From: Heterobilharzia americana
Lineage: Eukaryota > Platyhelminthes > Trematoda > Strigeidida > Schistosomatidae
Length of the DNA stretch: 64,000 nt
Reading direction: 5' to 3'
NCBI GenBank assembly: GCA_944470555.2
Contig: OX104131.1
Span: 16,422,515 to 16,486,514, forward strand
Shown: piece after piece, positions 10,428 to 22,083 of the stretch
How the letters are laid out: each line of letters begins with the position of its first letter
Position numbering within the stretch: the first letter of the stretch is position 1
Notes under the pieces: model-generated
The model's database searches: none
What the model saw: the letters and a program-made list of their open reading frames with translations, nothing else
What the model was told of the DNA's origin: nothing
Translations under genes and position numbers: made by a program

Positions 10428-13400
10428 TTAATATCACTCTTATTATTATCATTTGTCCTTTGCGTTCCTACTAGAACAGTAGCACGTCTCCATTTCACTC
10501 ACTTCTCTACAGTCTTTTCAACCTGGCTCCACCACTGTCCACAACCTTTCACTTACTCCTCACACCATCTACTCAATGTCATCCTCAGCTGGAATGCCAA
10601 ACTCGTCGTTTCCCCTTTGAACTCAGCTCGACGGCCTCACCTGGCACATGATATCCCCAATCCTCCTTCTCACTGTATCTCCAGTCCATCTCCACCTTCC
10701 TTTCACATATTTGTTGGCTGATAGGTTCATGGTTGGTTCGTTGCCAACCAGAGTTCCTTGTTGCTTATTCTTATTATTCTGACCATCTGATCTCCATCTT
10801 CAGTATCGAGTGAACCAAGGCAGCAGCTGTTGATGAATATCTGCAGTTTATTGCAAATGCTTTTCGTAACGCGCCAACTCTCTCAACCATTTCACGGAAG
10901 CACTGAATTGACTGACGTCAGTCTTGAAAATCAGGATGTTGTTCATGCTTTATGCTGAGTGGAGTGCAGTAGATCTCCACACTGGTTTCAGATGAATATA
11001 GGAAGGCCTGTCTTCCTGTCTTTCCGGTCCTGGTTTTGACGTCCTCATCTGTGCCGGCGCCACCACCTGTAGTTAGAACGATGCTGCCTTGTCTAGGTAG
11101 TTGAAAGAGACAATTTCCTTTAGTTTTCTTCCGATCATGGTGCTTGTTGTTGTTGTTCTTGATGATGATGATGGTGGTGGTGGTTGGGTATCTTCATCAC
11201 CTCTGTCTTCTCTACATTAACCTGAAGTCCAATCTTCCTTCGTTGCCTCTTCCATAAACTTGTTGGTTGTTGCTTGTAGATCTTCCAGTGTATGCGATAA
11301 GGTAGCAGGCATAAATCATCGTCAGCGAAATCCAAATCCACTTTTGGGGGTCTTTTCATTGGTCCAGCCAGCATATGCCCCTCTTCTAGCTCTTCACGGT
11401 TTGCTGCATGATCCAGTCGAGTCGAGTCGACCATAGTCAGGAAGATAACCGGTGATGATAGTAGGCAACCTTGTCTTGTCTTTCTCCTGTTTTCACTTCA
11501 AAGGCATCACTCAACTTTCCATTGTCAATCACTCCTCGTGTAGAGTCATATAGCATATAGCTGCTGTTGAATGAGGTTTATAAAGGTTTGTGGCACTAAA
11601 ACTGTAGTGTTGAAGCAGCTGCCTACCAAATTACTTCTCGGTTGACGATATCGAAGTTGATGAAGTTGAGGTTGAGTTGAATCGGCCGCCATTCTACACT
11701 CTGTTCTATGATGATACGTAGCGTAGCGTTGCAATTTGATCCTTAAATGATTTGTTCTTCCTGAATCTAGCCAGACTGTTCCGGTCGTACTTTTGAATCT
11801 AGGGTATTTTTCAACCTCTCCAGGATGATGCGGCTTGAAATTTTGCTTGGTGTGGGTAAACAGGAGCACGATTCCTTGTTAGTTCTTAAAAAGACTTAGG
11901 CCTCCCTTCTTTAGGAGTTTGACAAGGTAGCCCTTCTTCCAATCAATAATCAGTTACCTTTCCTTCCTTCCTTGGAAACCTTCTGCAATAGTGGTGTGAG
12001 CATGTCCACTGTTGTCTCTCCGCCTGTTTGGAGTGCTTCTGGTGGAATTCCATCTGGTCCTACTGCTTTCCCAGATTTCAGCAACTTTATGGCGTTCAGA
12101 ACTTCACTTCTGCCTTTAACGGAGGGCTTGTTTTCACTGAAAGCTAATAGTTCTGTGACTGGGCTGCTGGTGGGGGTATTTGTGGATGAGTTGCAGGTGG
12201 TAGTGGTGGTCGATTCAAGAGTGTTTTGAAGTGGTCAACCAATTTGTTCCTTTGTTTCTCCTCTTTGGTAACTAAGTTGCCTTCACTATCTTTCATTGAT
12301 TACGTCTGCCTTGATGTCTTCTTTGGTTATTTGATACGGTGTTGTCATGTCTCTGGTTCTCCTACCTGTAGCCTGTTCTGCTTCACTTACCAATGTGTCA
12401 TAGAAGTGTGTTTTGTCATTGGTCGAACTCTTCTTCACTTCTTTGTCTAGTGCAGAATTTTAAAGGTTGTGTTCAGTTTCTTGATTTCGTTGTTCATCCC
12501 TCCTTTGCACTGGTTTATCTTGTGCTGCACCATCTTCCTCGTCCTCCTCCATCAGCTTCCATGTGTCCGTCGAAATCCATCCATTGTCTCGCTTCTTCTT
12601 CTTCTTCGTCCTACTTCATAACACGGTTATTCAGGTCTCCTTCCATGTCACTCTCAAGGAGTTCCAGTGTTCTTCCACACAGGTTCCCTCAGGCATGTTG
12701 TTCAGTGTCGCCCATATTGTCCTGATGGCTGAGTGGCGTGAAGATTTTCTTTGTAGTTTCGTCCTTCAGTTCAGTTTCTGTTCCGGGTGGTTGTTGAACT
12801 TAAACTGCAGTCCGTCATCACCAGCTACTTTGGAGGCTTCCAACTTGATTTTGAGGGCAGATTCCTTCTACTAGATAGTAGTGAGTGGTGTGAATCTACA
12901 TCTACTCCTCTTCTTTATCTGATCTTGTGTCAAGTAGGTTGCGTCTCCACTTTCTTCACATTGAGATGAAGTCCACCTGAATTCGATTCCAGTGTGTCCA
13001 TCTGGTGAAATCAAATCCATGTCGCTGCCTTGTGAATATCCTTGTGTTTGTAGACACTGTCTCCAATCACCAAATCGTTGAATGTGCAGAATTCTGCAAA
13101 CAGTTCTCCATTCTCGTTCATCATTTTACCGAGTGCTTGTCCAACCATGATTGGTCCTCTCCCTGTGTTGTCCACTCCCAGTTTGGCATTCACGTCACCC
13201 CACTCATCAGAATGAATTTTGATGTAGCCAACTGGAGTGGGGTCTTGTTCAGTACTGATTGTAGTTGTCTGTAGAATTCCTCCTTCTTCTCTTCATCTGC
13301 ATTATTTGTAGGTGCGTAGCGTAACGTAGCATTGTATGATTTCGACTTTCTTCCTTCTGAGTTGAGTTCAGTTGAGTTGAATCTTGTTGTCATGATCGTG

Positions 13401-13944
13401 ATCTTGGAAGAGATTGGTTCCCACCTCATGAGAGACAGCTTTCGATGCTGTCGGGGACATGATGATAGCCACTCAAAAACTCAGTGTGCTCGTGGTTGTC
13501 GTCTAGATGACAATATCAGAGTAGATAATTGACTCCTCTCCAGTTGACAGTTTAGAGAGTCCATTTCCATTCCATCTGGTTTCGCAGATTCCTAGCACTT
13601 CCATGCCCCATACCTTCTCATCTCTTTGGAATCTGGACAGCCTTGCCAGTCAACTTCAAACATTGTTTGGACATTCCATGGCCCCATGTTTACTTTAGCT
13701 TTCATTGAGAGAAGTGAAGACATATCGTGCAATTGGTTTCCCGAAGGCCTTCACCAACCGGCGTTATTTAGTCTCCCGATTCTAGCGAGGAATAAGTTTT
13801 ATTTTGTTTTTGTATTTTGTTTGTGCTTTATAGCGATTAGATTGGTTTTCCGGAGTAGGGTTGCTCGCCCTTTGGCCAAGGTTTCCTTTTTATCTGGGCT
13901 TAGTGGCGGATAATTACTGGTGAACTAGTTAAGCATGCGATGTT
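10428..13944 (-). mobile_element. RTE-like non-LTR retrotransposon, copy B (near full length)
   Basis: This is a 3.5-kb insertion bounded by a 12-bp target duplication, ATGATGCTCATA, at 10416-10427 and 13945-13956. On the minus strand it reads 5' leader, endonuclease remnants (NENGELFAEFCTFNDLVIGD at 13075-13134, YAPTNNADEEKKEEFYRQLQ near 13320), reverse-transcriptase remnants (DLDFADD near 11320, followed by NVEKTEVMK), the C-terminal region, and an AATAATAAT tail. Frames are broken by many indels and stops, so it cannot encode a working protein. It is nearly identical to copy D in the opposite orientation. Confidence 0.9.
11159..11192 (-). repeat. CAC/CAT trinucleotide run in retrotransposon B
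   Basis: A run of His-type codons followed by CAA-rich sequence in the broken reverse-transcriptase frame. The same run sits at 8490-8530 (copy A) and 40945-40985 (copy F) with different repeat numbers, so it is a microsatellite carried by the element. Confidence 0.7.
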
Positions 13945-15479
13945 ATGATGCTCATAGTGTTAACTGAATCGTATTAGTGAAAACTAGTACTATTTCTTAA
14001 TCTTTTCTTGGTGAAAAACCTCCTGCTGTTGCTTGGTGGTTTCGTTATTCTCTTGACATTGTCACTTTCACTGTTCTGTGAATTACATCAGTTTCAGTAA
14101 CCCTTGATTAAGTCATATTAGCTGTCAGAGATTTTTTCTGTTTACCGGATGTACTGCAAAACCTTTTTATCTGACTATAGGAGCAATGCGACGAAAAGCA
14201 TCCATTATTGAATGACAAGTTTGCAAAAGGGCTTCATAGGATGTGAAATACTCTTTTTATTTCCTTTCATCATCGGTGTTATTTCGGTCTCTCGTGTACT
14301 TTTAAGTCATGGGGATTGTTGTAGAAATGTCCTAGTAGGAGTTTAGCAAACATTTGTTATGGCTTTTTTGTAGGGTTATTCTATCATTAAATGGAAAGTA
14401 CGTAGTCTTGAGCTTCTTGAGTTTTCGTATTTGATAACTATTTCTTGTGATGCGATAAACGCGTTGTAGTAAGTTTAATGCTTTCTTAAGATAACTGATC
14501 CAAGATGCGATCTTCAGTTAATTGTCAAACTTATAGACGTACTTTGACCAATAAGTATCTTGTGTGGGTAGCAGTGTAGCACATATCCAGCGCCGTCGAA
14601 ATTGATGACAATCACTTGGTGAGAAATCAGACATAGTGAAGAGAAATCCAGCAAACACGTTTAATAGTTTATTGAGAAACTGCAACTTGCAATGGTTAAG
14701 TTACTAAACCGAGTAACATTTTATCCATTTGCAAATTATCTTTTGTTCTGAATATCCTTTAACGTAGTTCTGCCGCTTTACATTGTCATCCAATAGTGGG
14801 TATTCTTAGTGTCTGAGGTCTCACCAGTCGATCGTTACTGATGTCAATGCGGCTGTATATACTACTCACATATATTCTCATAAGTAACTCTCACCACACT
14901 AGACTATACAAGTCAATTCAATTTTTTTCGCACACAATTTCGATGATTTAATTGACTCATTTCACTTGAATGACACTTGACACTAAATGATTAATAATTC
15001 AGAAATTGACTAGTCATGTGGATTGTGTATAGACACGTTTTTCTTTGGTGATATAAACTACAACTTGCATATATAAGGTAGGACGAAAGTGGTACAGCAG
15101 CAGCTTCGTCATCAGATAACAGATGGAATCAGAACTCAGTTATTGCTGATGATGTTATCTAGAAAGACTATGAAAGCTTAACGGTTCAACCATGTAATCC
15201 AGACAATACCACAAAATCAAGATCGCTTATTTCAACTACTAATATTTCCATTATTTCAAAACATATAAGTGTATATGTTTTCACTTTATTCAAATTCACT
15301 AATTCATCCCATGCAGGTCAGCTGTTGTGGTGCCAAATTGGTTTGTACCATTGTGTTTTTGATTTTGGATATTGATTGTAAATACGGTTTCTTTGTCTGT
15401 ATAGAGCTTACTATTTTAGGTGTTTGTAAAGGTTGTAACTTTTTAACTGATGTTTTTCTCTTTACTTTCTAATGATTAG

Positions 15480-15711
15480 TCCTTCTACACTTGATCGGTT
15501 GAATAGTCTGCTTGAACCAAACGGAGAGCTGTTGTTAAGTGAACGTGGACTTGATGCAAATGGCAAACTTGTAACGTTGAAAGCACATCCAAACTTTCGT
15601 TTAATATTAACTATCGATGAAGTTGGCGGTGGGATAGGTGGTTGTGCTGGTTCAACTGGCATTTCTCGAGCAATGCGTAACCGAGGTTTAGAAATCACTT
15701 TCACAGAACCA
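15480..15711 (+). CDS. MDN1: Midasin exon 8: AAA6 sensor and arginine finger
   Basis: The first base completes an AGT Ser codon with exon 7, giving C-SPSTLDRLNSLLEPNGELL, then SERGLDANGK, the strand HPNFRLILTIDEV, a glycine-rich insertion (VGGGIGGCAGSTG), and the finger ISRAMRNRGLEI. The matching midasin segment is shorter between the sensor strand and ISRAMRNRG, so the Gly-rich loop looks lineage-specific. It ends in phase 0 with donor GTAAGT. Confidence 0.95.
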
Positions 15712-16061
15712 GTAAGTATATCTATAATGATATCATCGGATAACTAGTTTTTATAAAAACGTGAATCTAAGTCGACTTGTCAACATAAGGGATGACGAGT
15801 AGTTAACTGACGAATTGTTTCACATCTTCGTGTTTATCGACTGTCTGTGTCTTTAAGAGAACAAATCTATTGAAGGTATACTCACCTGTTCATTCTGTCC
15901 TATCGCGAATCGACCTCGTGTGTATTGGATTTGTTGAAGAATTTAGATAAGTAGACGTTGTTGTACTGCCTAAATGCCGGAGTTTTTCCAATAGTCTAAT
16001 GGATGAACATTCGAATGTTCGAAATTGTTTCTCGCCTTTTAAATAAAATTTATTTTTTCAG
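15712..16061 (+). other. MDN1 intron 8
   Basis: A short (350 bp) GT-AG intron with an acceptor preceded by a T-rich run (TATTTTTTCAG). Nothing else is seen. Confidence 0.6.
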
Positions 16062-16103
16062 GATTGGTCTTTATTGATGGCTTACTTGTCACTAATGAAC
16101 AAG
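16062..16103 (+). CDS. MDN1: Midasin exon 9: 14-codon exon
   Basis: This candidate small exon has a strong acceptor (TTTTTTCAG) and donor AAG|GTGATG. It reads DWSLLMAYLSLMNK in phase 0/0, so it fits between exons 8 and 10 without changing the frame. Its hydrophobic pattern resembles the short helix after the arginine finger in AAA6. A different frame stays open further (to about 16170) but would need other phases. Support is moderate because exon 8 could also join exon 10 directly. Confidence 0.5.
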
Positions 16104-17905
16104 GTGATGAAGCACACTCTGGGCTGTGGGGATATCTGCTAGCTCAAGAAATTGCGGAAATGATTTTCTGATTTCAATTGAACTCTGTCACTTACCTCGG
16201 CGATAAATAGGACGTCACTATTATATTCTTCTCCTTTATTCGACTGTGAAATATAGCAGTATGTGATCATTGTCCGAACTTATGCTCCAGAAGGAGCACC
16301 AGTCTTTCACTGACCCTCTCTAGCAACAACTGATAACGGTATTTTATGTGTGTCCACCGCCTGAATTTTGTGCTGATCAGCGATAGGTTGCTTTTTTGAA
16401 CACAGCTTTGAAAGGTGATCACCGTTAACTGTTTGTTGGACTGGAATTGCGAAATTGTCACATAAGGGCGTTGCTGCCTGAATTAGCCCACTCACTTGTG
16501 GATTAAAATCATTCGTAACAAAAACCATGTGTAAGCGTTTGACTCTCACTGGGAGACCACAACATACTTTTTAACAGGACCCATCCTTCACTTTTTTCGA
16601 GTTGCAGTCAGTGGGTGTCTACAGAGAGATTGCGAAGAGAACGGCGAGTTTCACTATTTTTTAAAATCCTTACTGTGAAGTTCACTCGAGCAGTGGACTT
16701 TCTGCCCAAGGACTCATTGCTGTACGTACATCTGCAACACAGCGAGAACTAGCCATCGAATCTCTAGCAACATAAATAGTGGATTTTACAGGTTCTCTAT
16801 ATTGGTCGACTTAGGCTAAGTGAATGACTCTACCTGGGTCTGTATGAGTGTTTCACAAACACAACACACATCCATGACCCGAGTTGCTAGAGTTTTGGCT
16901 AGTGAAGCTTGATATGATATATGAGGTTAGTTGACACTTTCGAACTACCCTTGCGGAAGGCTTCTTGAGTTGAGTGAGTTTGTGACGATAGAACCTTAAT
17001 GATATCTTCTTGAGGTCAGTCACTCACTGTCTTTTTATAAATTTGACAGTTTAGTTTTTTTTTGGTGAATCGGAACAGGAACGCATATCGCCTCACTGGT
17101 ATGTCGTGGGGTAGGTGGGGAAGCATACTATTTGTAGGGCCGACTGTTTCTAACTCATCTCACAGGGAACGTAGCATTAGTGTGATACTGCTGGTCATCC
17201 ACGAGAAGTGCTTTATCACTACCCTATCTTCATCCACCCACCAGCCCGACTTCGCCCTAGCCTGAAATTATACACTGTAATGGTAATTGCTTTTTTTCTT
17301 ACCACTGTCAAACTGATCTTTTTAATATGATTGGACCTCAATAAACGAACATATCAGCCAACATAGACCGATTAGTCTTCGTGATATCCAAGGTCGACCA
17401 TCACATTAAGGTATCAACTATCGGTCGGCTCATAATTGACACATATATCAGTCATTCCGATTCACTGTACATGCACTATTTTTTTTTACTTCTAATGGAT
17501 TAGATTTTGAGGAAATTTTCCAGTCGCTAGTCGAAGGTAGCAGCCTGTATTGATTTAAACCATGCATTTAGGTGTCTGTCTCCTGGTCGAGGTGTTTGAG
17601 TCAAATAAAGTAGTGGACTGGAACCTAATTAGGATATGGTTCAAAGTTTACTGGTATCTACAGTTTGAAGTAGTAACACTACAGCTTTTGCTCCGTTCAT
17701 CTTCTTCTTACTTGTCATCTAACTTTGTGCGAATGTTGTTATTTTTACTTTTCTGCCTTTTCGCGTGTTTATCCAAAACTTAGTATGATGTTTCAAAGCA
17801 CAGGAATGTAGAGTGGTACGTGAGCATACTGTGTTGTATGTTTATTTTAGTCTCGCTACGAAATTTCGGAAAACGATAAAAGTTGTCTTTTTTTCTTCGT
17901 TCTAG
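16104..17905 (+). other. MDN1 intron 9
   Basis: A GT-AG intron of 1.8 kb. It contains GC-richer stretches (about 16540-16760 and 17060-17270) that look like unassigned old repeats, with no recognisable protein motif. The 3' end is a T-rich tract and TCTAG. Confidence 0.6.
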
Positions 17906-18427
17906 ATCTCCCAACCACACTTAGATTTACTACGCTTATTCACTTCCATAAATGTACCGAAGTTGATAGCCACTGGTCTAGTTGAATTCAGTGTCCTCTT
18001 CTTAGAAGCATGCGAAAATACCAACCACTTTTTTGAACATCATCCTACTTTTTTGACTGAAATCCAAGCATCAGTATCGTCATCATCATCATCAACTACC
18101 TTCCAGTCGATTGCTTGTCACAACTTGAAAAAGCCGCCAATCGGTGCTTTAATCTCTGCTGGTCAGTACGCTAAACAACTGTTAACGAATCAGAGTCAAC
18201 TTGATTCAGATGTTTCAAATGGCAGTGAAACAGAAAAGATTAAAATGACGAGAAATAAGAAGAGAAAGTTGAATGACCAGAAGAAAAAGAAGACAGAGAA
18301 GAAACAACCTCTTGTTGATCTTGATGATAAGTATGATATTTCTGTTGAAGTAGATTTCGGTAGGATTCTTAAGCATGTCCTCCATGTTGCCTACTGTCAA
18401 CGCCAAATGAATGCAAAATCCGTGGAT
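17906..18427 (+). CDS. MDN1: Midasin exon 10: start of linker, with Ser- and Lys-rich insert
   Basis: This exon has 174 codons in phase 0/0, beginning ISQPHLDLLRLFTSINVPKL. The middle has a Ser run (SVSSSSSSTTF) and a very basic stretch, TRNKKRKLNDQKKKKTEKK, at about residues 113-131 of the exon, which resembles a nuclear localisation signal. Then come YDISVEVDFGRILKHVL and YCQRQMNAKSVD. The ends are midasin-like in context, while the low-complexity middle is probably a disordered loop. The acceptor is TCTAG and the donor is GTAAGT. Confidence 0.85.
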
Positions 18428-18631
18428 GTAAGTATAGTTGTTATGTTCTTTTGTTATGCGGCTTTCCTTCCAATATAAATTTTTTCTATATACAAAAAGT
18501 GAAATAAAATCCGCTTAGATGCCTGTTGCTATTTATGTGCTAGACTACTAGTCAGTTATTGTTCCAGTCCTTACTTTACTATCTTACTCTGTAAGCCCCA
18601 GTAGGTTGACTGTGTTCATCTCGGTGAATAG

Positions 18632-18677
18632 CAGTGGAATATAGGACGTGCGTTTTGTCTTATTTAGGATTCGTCAG
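18632..18677 (-). ncRNA. Degenerate hammerhead ribozyme (SM-alpha type)
   Basis: The minus strand reads CTGACGA, a stem II region ATCC-TAAATA-AGAC, then AAAA, then CGCACGTC followed by CTATATTCCACTGC. The layout is that of the schistosome SM-alpha hammerhead as I remember it: CTGATGA, GTCC loop GGAC, GAAA, then a GTC cleavage site. The CUGANGA core is intact, but the first base of the GAAA box is A and stem II pairing is weakened, so self-cleavage is unlikely. Confidence 0.65.
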
Positions 18678-18839
18678 CTGATGTACCTTCATTCAAATGA
18701 ATGATGTCGTTCTCACTGAATCTAGAACTCTGTACTCACCGCTTCAGACACCAAAGCTTTACCCACTAATCCACCTTTTGTACAACAGGTATCAGTTTTT
18801 AATGCTTGAATCTTGTGATTTCCCGTTGCTATTCGGGGT

Positions 18840-18960
18840 CGAACTGCTCGATTGATTGCTTGATTGCGGTTGTAACCCAGGACCGGCTCACCCATAGGTG
18901 GGAATGGTTAAGCCAATAAGTTACAACCACAAAGTTGGGGGCCTGCACAAAGCATAGCGT
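18840..18960 (-). repeat. tRNA-derived SINE-like element
   Basis: On the minus strand a tRNA-like stretch (GTTGTAACTTATTGGCTTAA) is followed by GGTCCTGGGTTACAACC, in which GGGTTACAACC sits at the B-box position. The trailing body is short. Confidence 0.4.
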
Positions 18961-19324
18961 GTTTATTGAATCTCACAATTTGGCACACATTCGTATACCG
19001 TCGTATCACTTTAGATGGATTTATCAGCGAATATTCGTGGGACCATCATCGTAGCCTATGACTGTAGGTGCATCAACAACAGTCATCCGGTTTAGGGCTA
19101 TCAATTGCCGTTTAGCAATAATACTCAATTTATTCCTTGTCTTTGGGTCCTCCTTTGTTCTCTGTTCCCTTCTTATTTGTAGAGAAAATTGCAACCGGAT
19201 TTTCCTCCGCTTTTTCCTTCTACCTCTAATAAACCTTTAAAACACTGCTAAATTTCTACACAAATCATTTATCGATCGCATTATTGCTCTTTGTACCATA
19301 ATATCTACTAGTAGTTCATTTCGA

Positions 19325-19500
19325 GTAGAGTTGTGGCTCACTCATCTAGACTGTCACCCTCCAACTACTGAGTCACTGTCTTAAACCCTTCTCCACCTAC
19401 CAAGGCTTTGGTAGCCAGGTAGTATGAATATTTCTTGCATAATATATGTGTCTCATCGCCTACTTCACTCATGTGGATATGGTTGCTGAGTACTTTTCGA
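19325..19500 (+). repeat. SM-alpha-like SINE
   Basis: Motif order: CCACCTACCAAGGCTTTGGT, CCAGGTAGTATGAATATTTC, CTCATCGCCTACTTCACTCA, then GTTGCTGAGTACTTTTCG. This mirrors the unit at 55605. Confidence 0.55.
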
Positions 19501-19851
19501 TTATATTCTGAAAGTCTTTACGTCGTTTAAACTGATAAGCGTCAACCCTAAGAGATAGTGTAACTGATCCGCAGATCAGCACTCTTTTCAGTCTTTCATG
19601 CGTATGACTTTTCTTTGTGGTCAATGGATATCTTGGGTTTTCCCTTAAAACTCGCTTCATACCAACCGTCTTTCGCTTAAACTCCTATCTTAATTAAGCT
19701 ATTTTATTCTCTTGGCAGTCACTTTTGTTGCTTCGATTACAGAATTTCCTGAGTAGTTTCTATCAAAGCATTTTAAAAAATCTGTTGGGTTATATAAAGG
19801 ATATCGCTATTTGCTCGAATATTCCAACAAAGTAGGTGTGTGAATTCGTAG

Positions 19852-19990
19852 AGGTGTAGTTCATCAACTTATGTACCTGGTTTTCTGGCGGTGCGTCTTG
19901 GGTTGAAATCCTGCTTCACCTCCATTGATCTCTGTAAATGGGCTGTCAAACCACAAGTATGGTTTATAGTCGAGTACATGAACAAACTGT
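19852..19990 (+). repeat. tRNA-derived SINE-like element
   Basis: An A-box-like GGTGTAGTTCATCAAC lies at about 19853 and a B-box-like GGGTTGAAATCC at about 19900, spaced as in tRNA-derived elements. Confidence 0.5.
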
Positions 19991-20259
19991 ACCTGTATGA
20001 ATTACACTAAATATCAATTAAGTGGTTCAAAGTTGATTCATTTTACAATCACCCTATGATTAGGAAAGATAAATGTAGACAATCTTGAGGAAATTCATTT
20101 GGAAGCATTTCATTAATAAGCAATAGATAATCATTTAATTTTGAGGTCTGTGGAAAGTGATTAATTTTAAGGTGGTATTTATGGTAAACTGACATCAATT
20201 GGAAAAACATTGAAAACATGGGAGCACCCATGGAGCTATGACTTAATAGTTTAGAGAGA

Positions 20260-20395
20260 TGAATATCAACCATTGGGTCACTGGTTCCGACTCCACTCCA
20301 CCTACTGAGGTTTGGGTAAGAGGGTAGTACCATCGGCCATCACACAGTAGGTATGAGTCATTGCATAGATATACACAAGTTGGCTGAATGCGTTT
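20260..20395 (+). repeat. SM-alpha-like SINE
   Basis: CCATTGGGTCACTGGTTCCG, CACCTACTGAGGTTTGGGTA, GGTAGTACCATCGG, ATGAGTCATTGCATAG and GGCTGAATGCGTTTC occur in the order seen in the other SM-alpha-like units here. Confidence 0.55.
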
Positions 20396-22083
20396 CATTT
20401 CATCCTTCTTTAAACTGGACAGCTTTTTTGAGCTAGCAGGTGGCACTTCGATCTCACGTATAATTTTAGCTAGGATCTCCAGGTCTAGTAACGCTCTGGT
20501 CACCACTCAGCCACTTTGTCGAAAGTAGACTTATAGTTACTCTGTGAAACAGGAATTAGCTCATATTCATAGTAATGTATCGACCAGTTTATGAACAGTA
20601 AACTGTATGAATTTTGTGGCGTCTTACTTCTTTTAGTGTGGTTGAGTGAATATTCTTGAAACAAATGCGCTGAATTTGACACACAAATCAAAAATGACTA
20701 GAAAACGGAACTTGATCCGCACCTGCTATATAAAGGCTGATAATATTACCTAGTTACTGAAATCTCAGAAGAAAAAGTTAATTTGAGACTAGTTACTTAC
20801 AGGTTCGGATGTTGGTTTTTCCACTCGATGGATGAGCTGTAACCTCCACTTCTTGGATCACAACTGGAAATCCAGTTCTTATTCCCGAAAAACCCATTAA
20901 GAAAAGAAATAGGCGAAAGCGAGAATTTTAGCGAAGAAATATTTTATGCTGATTCGATTTTTTACAGCTGTTCACCGACAATTTTATACGTTTTTTTGTG
21001 TTTGCGTACGGATATCCAACGCGATATATAGGCAAAAGCTCTAGACTTAAGTAAGAGAGAGCTATACCTATTTCAGTTTCAGGTCGACTTCATTACTGAT
21101 CTTTTTAACTTTCTAAAGAAAACTGTCTTTGCCTTAGCCTTGAGGATTGCTTACTCCAACCATCTAAGGATTCCTGGCAACCTGAAGGTTTGGCTTCTGC
21201 ATCTAACCACTTCTATATGTATTTATCGATTCACCTGCTCCTGGGTAGCCATTTATGTAGGTCCGTTTGATATGTATTCTTTTCCAAAGGGTTAGAAGAC
21301 CTTACTCTATCTGAATACAAAGAGGTGCAAGTGAGTCCATCATAGATACAATAGTTGAGCATCTTGTCAACACTGATCAGGACATCAAAACTGATTCAGT
21401 GTCCCCAGTTATCTACAAGGTATGAGGAAAGTTTCTGAAAATGATACGTTGTTATCTTCTCTTTACTGCCAAAACTCTTATCATATGCATGGATCAGCCG
21501 GCAAAAGAAACTTGTTGAGCCTTTGTTACTACCTAGGTAGCTAAAAGCGCCCACTTCTATCTCTCTTTGAATATTCGAATTTTTAACACTATATTACATA
21601 CTTTAATAACCTAACCTCTTCATTTTGTTCCTGTGCTAACCCCTGATCACAGTCTATTTTGAAAAAAATATTTCTACATATCCTACAACTTTGTGTTCTA
21701 TCCTGTTAAATATGTTGGTCCCTATGCTATTTTATGATTAATATCCAACTTATCATCACACTTCCAACTTTTTGGCTTTCATTCAACGTGATCTTTATTC
21801 CTGGATTCAATGAAATAATGCCTTTAACTATTCACTGCAGTTGGACAGAAAGATGTATGAAATTGCAATTGTACAGCTGTAGTGAATGAAATCGCTGGTA
21901 CAAAGACATCTTCAGTGGACTTCCCGTTTTTTCCAGTAGCATTGCCATCAACTTTTTAACACAGTTGATCGATTCCTTGTCTCTCTAGTGTACACCAAAG
22001 GCGGCATGAACTTACAGTTTTGCATTCAACGTTGTTATGTTTATGCACATACAATTCCCTCCATTTGTTTTTTTTATTTTCAG

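Larger units (their letters stand above)
10120..15479 (+). other. MDN1 intron 7
   Basis: A 5.4-kb GT-AG intron, two thirds of which is the antisense retrotransposon B. The remainder (13957-15479) is AT-rich and I recognise nothing in it, apart from a pyrimidine-rich run into the acceptor GATTAG. Confidence 0.85.
18428..22083 (+). other. MDN1 intron 10
   Basis: A 3.7-kb GT-AG intron. It carries a decayed hammerhead/SM-alpha unit (18625-18790), a SINE-like unit (18840-18960), and further SINE-like units at 19325-19500, 19852-19990 and 20260-20395. Between 20400 and 22070 I recognise nothing beyond AT-rich sequence. Confidence 0.75.

Noticed and set aside
10416..13913. Many open frames on + (for example 10416-10721, 11972-12229, 12393-12725, 13005-13274) that look like a cluster of small genes
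   Set aside because: They are antisense reading of retrotransposon B; the same frames recur inverted in copy D at 28362-29922.
16061..16170. Open frame reading GLVFIDGLLVTNEQGDEAHS as a longer exon 9
   Set aside because: It needs a splice phase that neither exon 8 nor exon 10 provides; the phase-0 14-codon exon fits.
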